Origin: Sternotherus odoratus
Lineage: Eukaryota; Chordata; Testudines; Kinosternidae
Direction of reading: 5' to 3'
Assembly: GCA_032164245.1 (NCBI GenBank)
Contig: JAVMKO010000001.1
Location: 288,865,041-288,929,040 of the forward strand
Length of the DNA stretch: 64,000 nucleotides
This document shows, in pieces, positions 36,501 to 48,500 of the stretch; the stretch's first letter is position 1; every line of letters begins with the position of its first letter. The translations under genes and the position numbers were made by a program. The notes beneath the pieces were generated by a model, which was not told the DNA's origin, ran no database searches, and worked only from the letters and a program-made list of their open reading frames with translations.

Positions 36501-39500
36501 CCCAACGGGAACTACTAAGGGAAAAGTTTCCGATGATTGTGCGCATGGCGCGCACACAGCTGATTGGAATAGATGTGAACAACACATCTCAAAGAACCAC
36601 AGTTATGAGAAGGTGAGTAACCTTTTCTACCTGCATTAAGTGCTTGTCTGCTTGCATAAAGGGGAACCTCACTAAGGATCATCCAAATTCTAAACAACCA
36701 CTTTAAAGTATTCACATGGTTTCCAGTACAGTTTAGTTCAACCTAAAAACTAACTTATACTAAACCATATATTTCCAGTTACTTAAAACATTCTACTAAA
36801 TATTGGCTTTGGTACCTTGGGTTTTGGATCCTATTATACCAGTTGAAGGCTATATTGTTCATGGGCACACTGTGCTTTTGGGTGTGGGCAGGTTCTACCT
36901 GAGCTCCATAGCAAACATTGATTTTCATGTACAATACACAAGGGAGGTGCTTTTTCATTTTTTAAAATGGAAGCATCATGCAAGTTAATACTATAGACAA
37001 CATGGATTCAAATTGAACTTTTTAAAATCCTTAGATGCATTTATTCTAAAACGCTTTTTCTAAAAGCCTATATTTTGGTATATTTAACCAAAAAAAAAGA
37101 TTGGTCAAGGTGGCACGATTATTAATTTTTGTAACAGAGCACCCCAAAGTGTGTTTGATATTTTGCAGATCTGTAGCAAGACAGGTTCCTACTCCCAAAG
37201 CAATTACAGTTTAAGTAGACAGTGTTAATTGTTGCTCCCTCTTTTTTTTCTAGGTATGTTTTTCAAGCTATATTTTCAGTTTCGTTGACATTTGGTGGGG
37301 TCCAACAAAATTACAACTGTTAGTTTTTCAGATTGTGTCATTGGATGTGTATGCACAGTGCCTAATTCTCTGGGGCCCTGATTCTGATTGGGCCCTGTTG
37401 GGGCTATTGTAAGATAAATGTGAAATAGTATTAATGACACCACTTTTGTTAAATCTTCCTTTACTCAGACATGTTCCTAACCTGTGTGTTTTCAGGTGCT
37501 TAAAGTTCCTGGGATGCAGGCATCCTACTCTGGTGCTTCCACTGGTCCCAGAGCTGCTGAGTACACATCCGTTTTTCGACACCCCAGAACCGGACATGGA
37601 CGACCCAGCCTGTATCTTTTTTTTTTTTTTTTGCTGTGTGACAGAAAGTTCTTGCTGACTTGGTAGAATAATTATACATATTTTTCTAATAATCAGATTA
37701 ATTTTACTGCTTCAGATTAAAGTAAACTCTTACAGCTATTTCAGTATGCAATGTTGGGGTAACCATGTTGGTCCCGGGGCATTAGAGAGACAAGATAGGT
37801 GATGTAATACATGAGACAGCTCATGGTGTCTGACACCATCAGGTGGTCCAGAGACATCTACACAGAACACATCACAGGACACCGCCAGTACCAAGTCGAG
37901 TAACTGAGAATGACAACCAGGGAAATAACCCACTTCCTCCTTTCCCTGATGAACCAAAGGACTCACCCCACCCATGTACTTATTGTTTATGCCATTACTA
38001 ACTTGGACTCTTAATACTTCCATGAGTGGCGTACCTGAGCCCATTTATCCACTGATGCGTTAAAAACTCCCACACCCCAGTCTGGGTGGATGCTGGTTAT
38101 CTGATATGTATGTACCTTGTGAACCTTAGTATCAGAGGGGTAGCCGTGTTAGTCTGGATCTGCAAAAGTGACAAAGAGTCTTGTAGCACCTTATAGACTA
38201 ACAGATTTTAGGGATCATGAGCTTTCATGGGCTAAGATGAATGTTGTGGAAATCTCCAGAGGCGGGTATAAATATGTAGGCAAGAAAGCAAGGTAAATTC
38301 AATTAGTGGTGGTGAGGCCCACTTCCAGCAGGTGATTTGGAAGTGTGAACGCCCAGCGAGGAGAAACTGCTTTTGTAATTGGTGAGCCATTCACAGTTAA
38401 CATTAAGTCCAGACCTAATGGTGTCAAATTTGCATTCGACAAATTTGAGGAATCTGAACATGACCATTTTTTCTTAACATCCCCCTTCAATAGATATTGC
38501 TGTTCTGGTTCTCATTTTTAATGCTGCTAAAACTTGCCCAACAATGCCAGCACTGTTCTCGGATCATACTTTCAGACACTACGCCTATCTTCGTGACAGT
38601 CTCTCTCATCTTGTTCCTCCATTGAGAGTAAGTTGTTTTTGGGGTAACCAATTATTCTCTCAATTGCTATGAGTATTTAGTGAGAACATTGTTCACTTGC
38701 CACTGGTGTAACTTCTTGTTTTCAGAAGACTGGCTTTCCTTCAGTGAATGCTGCTGTATTTGTGAAGTGTGTGTGTATGAAATATTAACTCATTAAAGTA
38801 TAGATTTTGTAATATTTTTGGGTGTCTGAGAGAATAATCAACTTATTTTTCCATATAAAAAAGAAGAGTATAATCTACTGGATAGAAAAGGTGATGAGGA
38901 GGCAGGACTCCTGAGTTCTTTTCACAGCTCTGCAGCAACTGGGTGAAATTCACCTGTTTGCAGAGGACCTGCAACAAGGCCCATGTTTCACTTCAGTTCC
39001 ACTTAAGCCCTGCACTTATGGGTAGGATTGCCCCTTCATGCTGTGTGCCCCCATGTCCCATTGGCCTAGTGCGTGCCCTCTACATGGGGGAGAATTTCAC
39101 TGTGTGCGATCTTGGCACTATGTGTCACTATCCCTGTTTTATAGATGGGAAATGCTGCCCTCTCAGGGGTTGAAGTTTAATTGTAGAGTGCATTGAGATC
39201 CTTGGGTGAGGAGGGATCTCTAGAACTGCAAATTGTTGTATAATGAAGGTGTGACACCGAAGACGTTCATGCAAATTCTGAACTAGAAAAGTATGTTGTA
39301 GTTCCCACTTTGTAGAATTTTTCATTAAATGGTGACACACAAAATTGTGATTGAGTTTTGTCATCTGGATTTAGCTTTTTTGTTTGTTGTTTTCCTTTTT
39401 GCTCAGTTGCCAGGTAGAAAACTAGTATCCTCCCCTGTTTCCCCCAGTGTTACGCTTCATGAAGATCCTTCCCAGCAGTTCCTGCAGCAGAGTCTTGAGA

Positions 39501-42500
39501 GAGTTTACAACCTTCAGCACCTAGACCCAAAGAGCACACAAGAACTGCTTGAATTCACCATTCGGTAAGGCTATGTACTTTTAAGCGTTTTGAGATCTAG
39601 TGATGAAAATAAGAGCTAAGTATTATTATTACTAATCATTGTCAGGAGAATTGTTAGAATTCCCAGCTCTCTGAAGTGCCTACATTGGTTCTAGATGTTG
39701 TTTCATTTCCCAGTTTGGACTTTTAGATTGAACCTTCTGAAGAGAATGTTGTGAACAAGATTAGGCCCATATGAAGTGAAATGGGTGATGCCAGATCTAT
39801 TTCTGCTCAGTTGCAATTGACACCTTTGACCGTCTCAACAGGGCCATAGCTTTAACAGGCATGTAATGTGAACTACCATCTTGTATTTAGAGAGGAGGTC
39901 CTTCCAGGACAGGATAACATTGGAGAAACTTGCACTTCACAAAACAGGAACAGCACAGACAGGGAGGGCCAGATTAATGCAGGGGCTGCAGCCCAGGGTC
40001 TTGGGGTAAGGGGGCCCCCGTGGGTCGGATGCAGCCCTCTGCATCTTTTCATTCAGCCCACAGCAAGTCTTCATACCACGGGCCAGACACCAGTCCCGGA
40101 GCCTCAGCCCGCCCTTCTCTCCTCCCCACTTCTCCCTTCCTCCCCCCCCCCCCCCCCCGCCAGCTGGAGCCACAAGCGCTGGCTCACTGATGTGCCCCTA
40201 TGGCCCCTAGGCGAGGGGCGTTCAGGGAATCTCTGCATGCTGCTCCCAGCGCTGGCTCCACAGCTCCCTTTGGCCAGGTACCACAGCCAATGGGAGCAGC
40301 GCCTGAAGGCATGGGCAGCGTGCACCATGCAGAGTGGCCTGGCCCCTCTGCCTAGGGGCCGGACATTCTGCCCACCTCAGGGAGCAGAGCAGTGTGGAGC
40401 CAGGGCAGGCAGGGATCCTGCCTTAGCCCTGCTGCACCACTGACCAGGAGCAACCTGAAGTAAATGCATCCTGGCCAGAACAAGCACCCCACACCCCCGT
40501 CCTGCACCCCAGCCCGCAGCCCCCTCCTGCACCCAAACTCCCACCCAGACCCCTCACCCCGAACCTTCTGCTGCACCCCAAACCCCTGTCTCATCCTTGG
40601 CCCCAACTCGGAGCCTACCCCCGAGCTGGAGCTGCACCCCACCTGCACCTCAGTCTCCAGCTCTGAGCCCACTCCCCAACTCCAAACCCCCAGGGGCCCC
40701 AGGCTCACAGGACAATTAATCCAGCCCAGACTTCAGTTTCTAGGGCAGTCAGTAATATCCATGGGTTCTCTGCTGAATGGCCTGCTCTGGATCATTCATT
40801 CTGACCCTGTGACCTGCACACCTGTCCCTTTTTGTTCAATTTTTGTCCCCTGTACTCCATTGATTTCTGAGTTCTGTGGCCCCTCACTCACTGGCGGGTA
40901 CAGATTTCCACTGCTTGATGGGTTCAGCCCACCAGTCCCAATCATCAAATAGCCTGGTCCTTTTCACCCATCCTAAATTCACAGGAGAGATTTCCCCCCA
41001 AAATAGGCAATATTATACACCATAGTCTGCCTTGCTATAGATAAGGATTGAGTATGACTTTTAAATGAAGGTTTTGTGCTGTCTTTTCCATTCATCTACT
41101 GATTGATTGATTTGCATGAACAAAAGACCTGGAAAGAATTTTTTCCCATGTGCCTTGTCTCCTGGACAGGAGAAGGATCCTTAGTTGAGAGGCAGGAAAG
41201 TACTGGACAGTGCAATGAAAAAGATCTCAAATGTGGATGCTGCATTCCATGGTTTATTTTCTCTTCCAACTTATCTTTGCTGTTCTTATAGCCATAAATC
41301 ACCTTTACAGCTACCCATTGTAAGGAATAAACAATGTGGTATTCATTATTTTAAAATGTGAGTGTGAAAGGTGGATGATGCGTTTCTGGTCCCCCAGCTG
41401 TTCAGAAGCTACTGCACACAGTAGACCATCTGAAATCTCTGACGCACAAAACAGTTATGGAAATCTCATAGGAGCTGTGAATGCTTCCCTAAGCTGGCGA
41501 CAAGAGGCACTTCTAGTGTGTGTATGTGGCAGAGGGCCAATTGTGCAGCTTGTGCAAAGAGACCGCTTAATCAGGAGGCAGTGTAGTTGTGCATTGGGAA
41601 TTAGTGTAAATTATCTCCATACCTGCCTTTCTGCTGTGACTCCAGGCAGTACCGCAGTCCAAGGTCTGTACTAAACTCCTTGCACTTTGGCTTTTTGGGA
41701 GGGAGGGACTTCTGTGCTTTTAAAAATATATTAACACTAGGCTGACCATATTTCCTTTAGACAAAAACGGGACATTGGGAGGGCAAAAACGGGACAGGGT
41801 GTGTGTGGGGGGGCATGGTCCCACCTGGGCCCCCCAGCACTGGGCGGGGGGGAGGCAGAGGGGGGCCGGGGGGGATGGATGGAGGAATAAGCAGAACAGG
41901 GATGGGGGATGAAGAGGATGGAGGGAGAGAGAGAGATGGGGGGATGAGGGATGAAGATGATGGAGGGGACGGAGGGAGAGAAGGCACGAAGGTGAGAAGG
42001 GAGAGGATGGATGGATGAGAGAAGAGATGGGGTAGGGAGCAGGGGGGATGGAGGAGGCAAGGGACAGCGAGAAGGAGGGATGGAGAGAAGGGAGATGGAA
42101 GAGGAGGCAGTGGACGGAGGGAGAGAGGGAAGGGAGGAAGGGAGGGATGGAGAAGGGGGATAGAGAGAAGGAAGAGAGGGATGGAGGGATAGAGAAGGGA
42201 GGAAGGAAGGGATGGAGGGATGGAGAAGGGGATAGAGAGAAGGGATGGAGGGAGCGAGAGGAGGCAGCGGATGGAGGGAGAGAGCAGGGAGGAAGGGAGG
42301 GATGGAGAAGGGGGATGGAGAGAAGGGAGGGATGGAGAGAAGGAGGAATAGAGAGGAGGCGGCGGCAGCGGGCGGCGGGCTGGAGGAGGCGGCAGATCGG
42401 AGCTGTCCAGAGCCGCAGCCGGGGGTCGAGCGTGCCGGCGGGGGGGCTGCCGGCCGGGTTTTATGACTCATAATCACATAAATTCAGTTATGCGATTATG

Positions 42501-45500
42501 AGTCATAAAACGGCCGGCCGGCAGCGGGCTGAAGCTGACGGCGGAGCAGAACGGTCTGGAGCCGCAGCCGGGGGCCAAGCACACCGGCGCCGGCGGCGGG
42601 GGGGGGGGGGGGACGAGAGGCGGACGTTTTATGACTCCATGTTTTATGAGTCCTGTTTTATGAGTCCACGTTTTATGAGTCCTGCCCCAAAAACGGGACA
42701 AAATTGATATTTTGGACAAAAAGACGGGACGGTTAAAAAACATTAAAAAATCGGGACTGTCCCGTTCAAAACGGGACGTATGGTCAGCCTAATTAACACA
42801 AATTTGTTCTGTTGTGGGTTTTTTTGAGGTGGACAAGAGGCTGCTACCCTGATTGTTGGGTGGGGAGGGGTGGAAAGAGTTCATAGCAGTAAGCTTCCCC
42901 CTTTTTTGTAATTACTATTAGCTGGGGAAGTAATTTGCCTTGCAGCCCAGTGAGGTGGTGTTGCCTCATGCTTAGAGCACATGACTGAGGGTAGAGGTAT
43001 CACAGGTTTTTTTGCTAGTCACTTAACATCTGTGATATCTGTGCCTCAGTTTCTTTATCTCTACAGTGGGGATCATGCAAGAGTGTGGAGGCTTAATAAT
43101 GTTTATACAGAAATAAGTGTGGAATTGTCAACCACAGAAGCTTTGAAAATGGCCTTCTAGTTATTTGGCTGACTATTAGCCAGGGAAGAGCTCCCTCCCC
43201 TCCCATTAAGATGTTGGGTACAAATTGAGCGTGACACGGTGACGCTCTGCAGTTCCTCTCCTTTTACCCCTCCCTTACCAATGGGAAAGGTCAACTTGAC
43301 TGGATGTGTAAACCCCAAATGGGCTTTATTGCAGTTGCATCTAAGGAAGAAGCTGCCCCTCTAATTAGGAAGTAGCTTCTCTGGGTACAAAGATCGGGAT
43401 TCTCTCAGACTCTTTGCAGGCTGAGAGCTGTTGAAGCAAATTTCAGGTTCAGCAGATCCTTAAATCTGGGAGCTACTTCAGAAATACAGGAGCAGCCTGT
43501 CTAAAATATGAGAGATGAAGCTTTCTGAGTCAAAAAAGTTGTTTTATTTCTATAGAACATACCTACTGCAGGGGGATGCAAGCAACCAACACAATGATTT
43601 TTAAAAGAACTGGAATGACTAAATGACAAAGCAAAATGCAGAATGAAAATGAGAAGGTGGACTCTGCATTTTGTACCTCTGATTTTTACAGAACTGAAGA
43701 TAAGGTTTCTTTTTTAATAGAAACCCAGTTTTTGTTTTAAATGCCACATTACCTGGAGTAATAAAACTCTTCATATTCAATTAGGGTTTGTTTACACAAA
43801 CATTTAATTCACAGCATGCTTTGGTGTGAATCTGCCACATAGTGTCCCTGAGGAGCCTGCTAACACATTGTAAAAGTTCATTCACATGCTTTGATCCATT
43901 TCACTTTGAAATAGGAATAGATTAAAGTGCACGAATGAATTGTTATGCACATTAGCAGTGTCCACACTGACATTTAGTGCATGGCAGGCTTGTATGGGTT
44001 AAATTTAAACCCCAGCTTAACTAAACAAAATGTGTTGTAGACAGGGATGAAAGTAAGTTAAAGGACTTACCGGTACAGTAAACCCTCGATTTAACGGACC
44101 CCGATTTAACGGACTTCGGATGCAACGGACAAAATTTCCGATGCATCCGAAATCCGTTTTGGGGGCTGCCGGCTCCCGCCCCAGGGAGCCGGCTGGGTTG
44201 ACAGCTCCCGCCCGGCTCCCCGCAGCGGGGACCCCTGCGGGAGCTGTCAAACCCCCGCCCGGCTCCCCGCAGCGGGGAGCCGGGCGGGGGGAGGGGGTGG
44301 GGTGGACTGACTCACGGCTGGCTCCATATAACGGACTAATTCGGGCGGGGGGGTGTCCGTTGTCACCCGAAAGTCCGTTATTTAATGATTTTAAAAAATT
44401 ATTAAATAACGGACTTTCGGTTTTAACGGACACCCCCCCGCCCGAATTAGTCCGTTATATCGAGGTTTCACTGTACTCCGAAAGTCCTGATCAGGGGGCG
44501 GGGCCTCACCCGGAAGAGGTGAGGCCTTAAAGCCACGGCCCCGCTGCTTTCTTTAGCTGCCAGCTCGCCGCGCACTGCTTCTCCACAGCTCCCACTGGCC
44601 GCGGTTTGCTGTTCCGGTCCAATGGGAGCCGCAGGGAAGTGGCGCGCAGCGAGCTTGCAGCTAAAGATAGCAGCGGGGCTGCTAAGGGTACTTACCCTGT
44701 GGTCCCATGCCGACCGCTGCCCTAGAGCCCTTTAAATTCCCTCCGGAGACACGTTGCCGCTCCCCAGGGCTCCGGCAGCAGGGCTCTGGAGGGGATTTAA
44801 AGGGCTCGGGGCTGCCGCTAGTGCCCTGGCCCTTTAAATCCCCTCCAGAGCCCCGCGGCTGTAGCCCTGGGGAGCACCAGCGGGTCTTCACCGAAGCCCT
44901 GCTGCTGCTACCCCAGGGCTCCGACCACGGGGCTCTGGCAGGCATTTAAAGGGCCGGGGTGGTAGCGGATGCCCTGCTGCCGGAGCCCTGGGGTAGTGGC
45001 AGGGGTTCCAGCAGGGATTTAAAGGACATGGGGCTCCGAGCCCTGGGCCCATTAAATCACCACCAGAGCCCTGGGTACTGGCGCTACCCCAGAGTTCCGG
45101 CAGTGGGGCTCTGACTGCAGTTTAAAGGGCCTGGGGCTCCAGCTGCTGCTGGGAGCCCCAGGCCCTTTAAATTGTCTCCCAAGGAAGCTGGTCCCGGTAT
45201 GGCGCACTAGCGCGTACCGGCTTACTTTCACCTCTGGTTGTAGATGTGCCCTTAGTTTGCCCTGTCACCATAATCTAGGCAGTGGTGTGGCTGATTGCTC
45301 TACTGGTAATTGAGCAATTACCTGTTGTGTGTTGATTTAAGTAGCTGGCTCTTGTAAACTATACATCAGACTTACAAAATAAGTTGTATTTCGGAAATGC
45401 AACTATGTTCCAAATGTAATTGGCTCTATGAATCCAATATATTCCAAGCTATCCCTTCTAGCTAGCATCAGAAGAAAGATTTCCCAGCAGATTAATACAA

Positions 45501-48500
45501 GTTGGTTGTTTGCTGCTCTACGAACATCTGGAGTGTTTGTGTTAAATCTGGAGCCACCATGTTGTATGGTTCCCGTAGGGATGCAGAGTAATGCAGGATG
45601 ACAGACTAATTGCTGCTTATGTCAGCCTACAAGAAGGGGAGAGAAGCGAGCAGGTCCCCAGTGCAGGTTGCTCCGCCATGCATGTTTTGCTGCTGTTAAT
45701 GGGAGTGGTTATAGGGGTGGGCAGAGGTAAAATACAGAAATAGGTAACTTCAGCCTTGCCACTGCTGCAGGATTTGGAATGTTAAAATTGACATCGGTCA
45801 ATTGACGAACTGTCTTTTTTACAGCGCTTTATGATGGTGGTTAAATGTATCTGAATTTTGCATTTTCTCTTATTTGCTCCAGTGACCTTCAGAGGCTTGG
45901 AGAACTTCAGTCAGAACTGGCAGGGGTGGCAGACTTCTCCGCAACTTACCTTCGGTGTCAGCTGCTCCTCATCAAGGTTAGGCTTCATCTGTGTTCCTGT
46001 GGCCTAGAATCGTGTTGGAATTGGCTGTGTGTGTTTGCCAGCACAGTGCTGGGCAAATCTTGCACTTACCATATTTCATGTGTGTGAACGAGTCAACCAC
46101 GTATGAAGTCTGCTGTAGGAAAATAGATTTATGGTGAAATCGTGGATCCAGTGGTGCTCTGAACACAGGACTGGGAGTAAAGGGCTCTTGAGTTTTGTAG
46201 CCTGATCCTATAATGCAGCAGTCGGCAATGTCAGCATGGGACCGCAGGATAAGTACCCTCAGCTGGCCCCGCTGCTTTATTTACCTGCCGGCTTGCTGCG
46301 TGCAACTTCCTGCGACTCCCACTGGCTGCAGTTCGCCGTCCTGCAGTTCGGTAAATAAAGCAGCGGGGCCCACTAAGGGTACTTACCTGTGGTCCCGTAT
46401 GCCGACATTGCCGACCGCTGCTATAATGGTTGCCAGTGGATCTCATTTAATGAGTGCAGTTCTTGACCCAGAATCAAACACCACAGAATCAAAATTGACA
46501 AGTTCAGTAATTTCTAGGGAACCCTGGGGTGTATGGCCAGGACACACACACACAGAGAAAAACACAACCTTCACCATCTTTATTAATACAGCTAATAGAG
46601 ACAAGGGAGCCCCAAACCAATAGCATTAATAGAGCATTAGAGAGATCTGAAATGTTATCTCTTGCATAGCATATGTTCACAGGCTGATATACGCATACCA
46701 CCAGATCTCTAAGAAAGTGGTAAGAGACAAAGGAACAGCCCTGTTTCTGGCATGCCAAATGGGTCTGATGGACCGGATCCCTAATGCTTGAAGATAGGTG
46801 ATAGATTATAACACTAAAATCTTGGAGGGTGGAGCTAGCTTCCTCTTCATGTGGATTCTTGCTTATTTAGAGCCAGGGAAGCACAATGAGTATTCACACC
46901 AGTACCCAGCCTTCTCTGTCCATATCCAACTTCCTTGCCCTCATAAGAGTGGGGTTCCTTTACCTGGTAGGCTAGCATATTAATCATTACCATATTGCTC
47001 ATTTGTTCATTACCATATTGCTAAAGCAAGTTTGTAGTTAAACATCTACCAACGATCCTATCCTAAAATATCCATGCTTAGTATCACTTCAATATTCCTG
47101 TGGTTGCCTCGTCTTATTTTATGCCAACTCTCCTCTTACGCAAGCTATTCCTACTTCCCCAAAATCTGGGGTGTCTGTTGGGCCGCTTTATCTGTGCAAA
47201 AGGTCATAGGCCTGTGCTTCATTTATGCTAATTTGCTTAAGCCATTGTTTTACAATATGCAGGCCGGTAGGTTCCTTGTGTTACTGCTATGTAAAATCAA
47301 GGCTAAACTGGCCCTGGGGATTACAGGTTTTAGCCCAGCTCTGACACTGCTTCCCCCTCTGTGCCTTTTGGCAAATCAATTAGACTTTGTTTATACTGTG
47401 ATTTCAGCCACTCATGTGGCTCCACTGGTATAAACCATGCACCTGGGGGAACTTTGTCTACACATGGGATTTGCACAGTGCAGCTACACCGGCTTGAAAT
47501 CCCAGTGGAGACAAGGTCACTGACCCTTGCTGAGGATGGTTGTTGGTAATGGTTCTAGCACAATGGTTCTCAAACTTTTTCTATTGGTGACCCCTTTCGG
47601 ACACCAGGCCTCTAAGCCCGACCCCCCTTAGGGGGCGGGGCAGGGGCCGGGCTGGGTGTGTGTGTGCCAGCAGCCTCCCGGAGCAGAGGCTGGACTGGGG
47701 TGTGTGTGGGTGTAGGGGTGCCAGCCCCCGGGGCAGGGGACGGGCTCAGGGGAGGGTGCCAGCAACCCCCCGGAACAGGGGACAGGGCCCGGGGTGCCTC
47801 TGGCAGCCCGCAGCGGCAAGGCCGGGGGCTCGGGTCACTGCTGGCAGCCTGCTGCAGCAGGGGCTGGGTCCGGGGCTCTGGGCGCAGCCGGCAGCCCACC
47901 GCTCCATGAGCTGGGTCTGGGGTCCGGCCTGCCGCAGCAGGGGCCAAGGCCCAGAGCACCGCCAGCAGCCCGCCGCGGCAGGGTCTGGGTCTTGGGGCAC
48001 CACTGGCAGCCTGCCACGTGGCAGGGGCTGGGTCCGGGGCGCCGCCGGCAGCCCGCCGCGGCAGGGGCCGGGCCTGGGGCGCCGCCAGCAGGGGTTGGGG
48101 CCGGCTGCCAGCAGCAGGGGCTCGTGACCCCCACATAATCAGGTCGCGACCCCTCGAGGGGTCCTGACCCCCACTTTGAGAACCAATGTTCCAGCAGAAC
48201 TGGTGCTGAAAGTGGTTTGCCTGCTGATGGAACTATTTTCAGTACTATGCGAAAAAGATTCCTAAGACTTGGAGCAGAGTCTTAGCTCTGCTCTCTGTTA
48301 TCATATTGAAAACAGTTCCATTCATTTTATATTTCATCCACTAGGACAACTGTTGTCAGCAGGTGGTCAGTTTCTTTACATAGACTGGAACTTAATTTTT
48401 TTGCCTCGTTTCTTCATCAGTAAAACAGGAATAATACAGTAACTCCTCACTTAATGTCATCCCGGTTAACGTTGTTTTGTTGTTACGTTGCTGATCAATT

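Larger units (their letters stand above)
43783..45252. mobile_element. Outer hAT-like MITE of a three-layer nest
   Basis: Left end 'agggtttgtttacacaaac' (43783) and right end 'gttgtagatgtgccct' (to 45252) form imperfect inverted ends. The body is interrupted from 44042 to 45236 by another element. Confidence 0.5.

Noticed and set aside
39868..40443. 191-codon plus-strand frame
   Set aside because: It crosses from intronic DNA into a GC-rich repeat element, with no homology or splice support.
41737..42477. 246-codon minus-strand open frame
   Set aside because: It is the complement of a polypurine tract, giving low-complexity Ser/Pro/Leu repeats that end in the hAT element.
47612..48138. Overlapping 155-174 codon frames
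   Set aside because: Tandem GC-rich units within the hAT element at 47561-48188.
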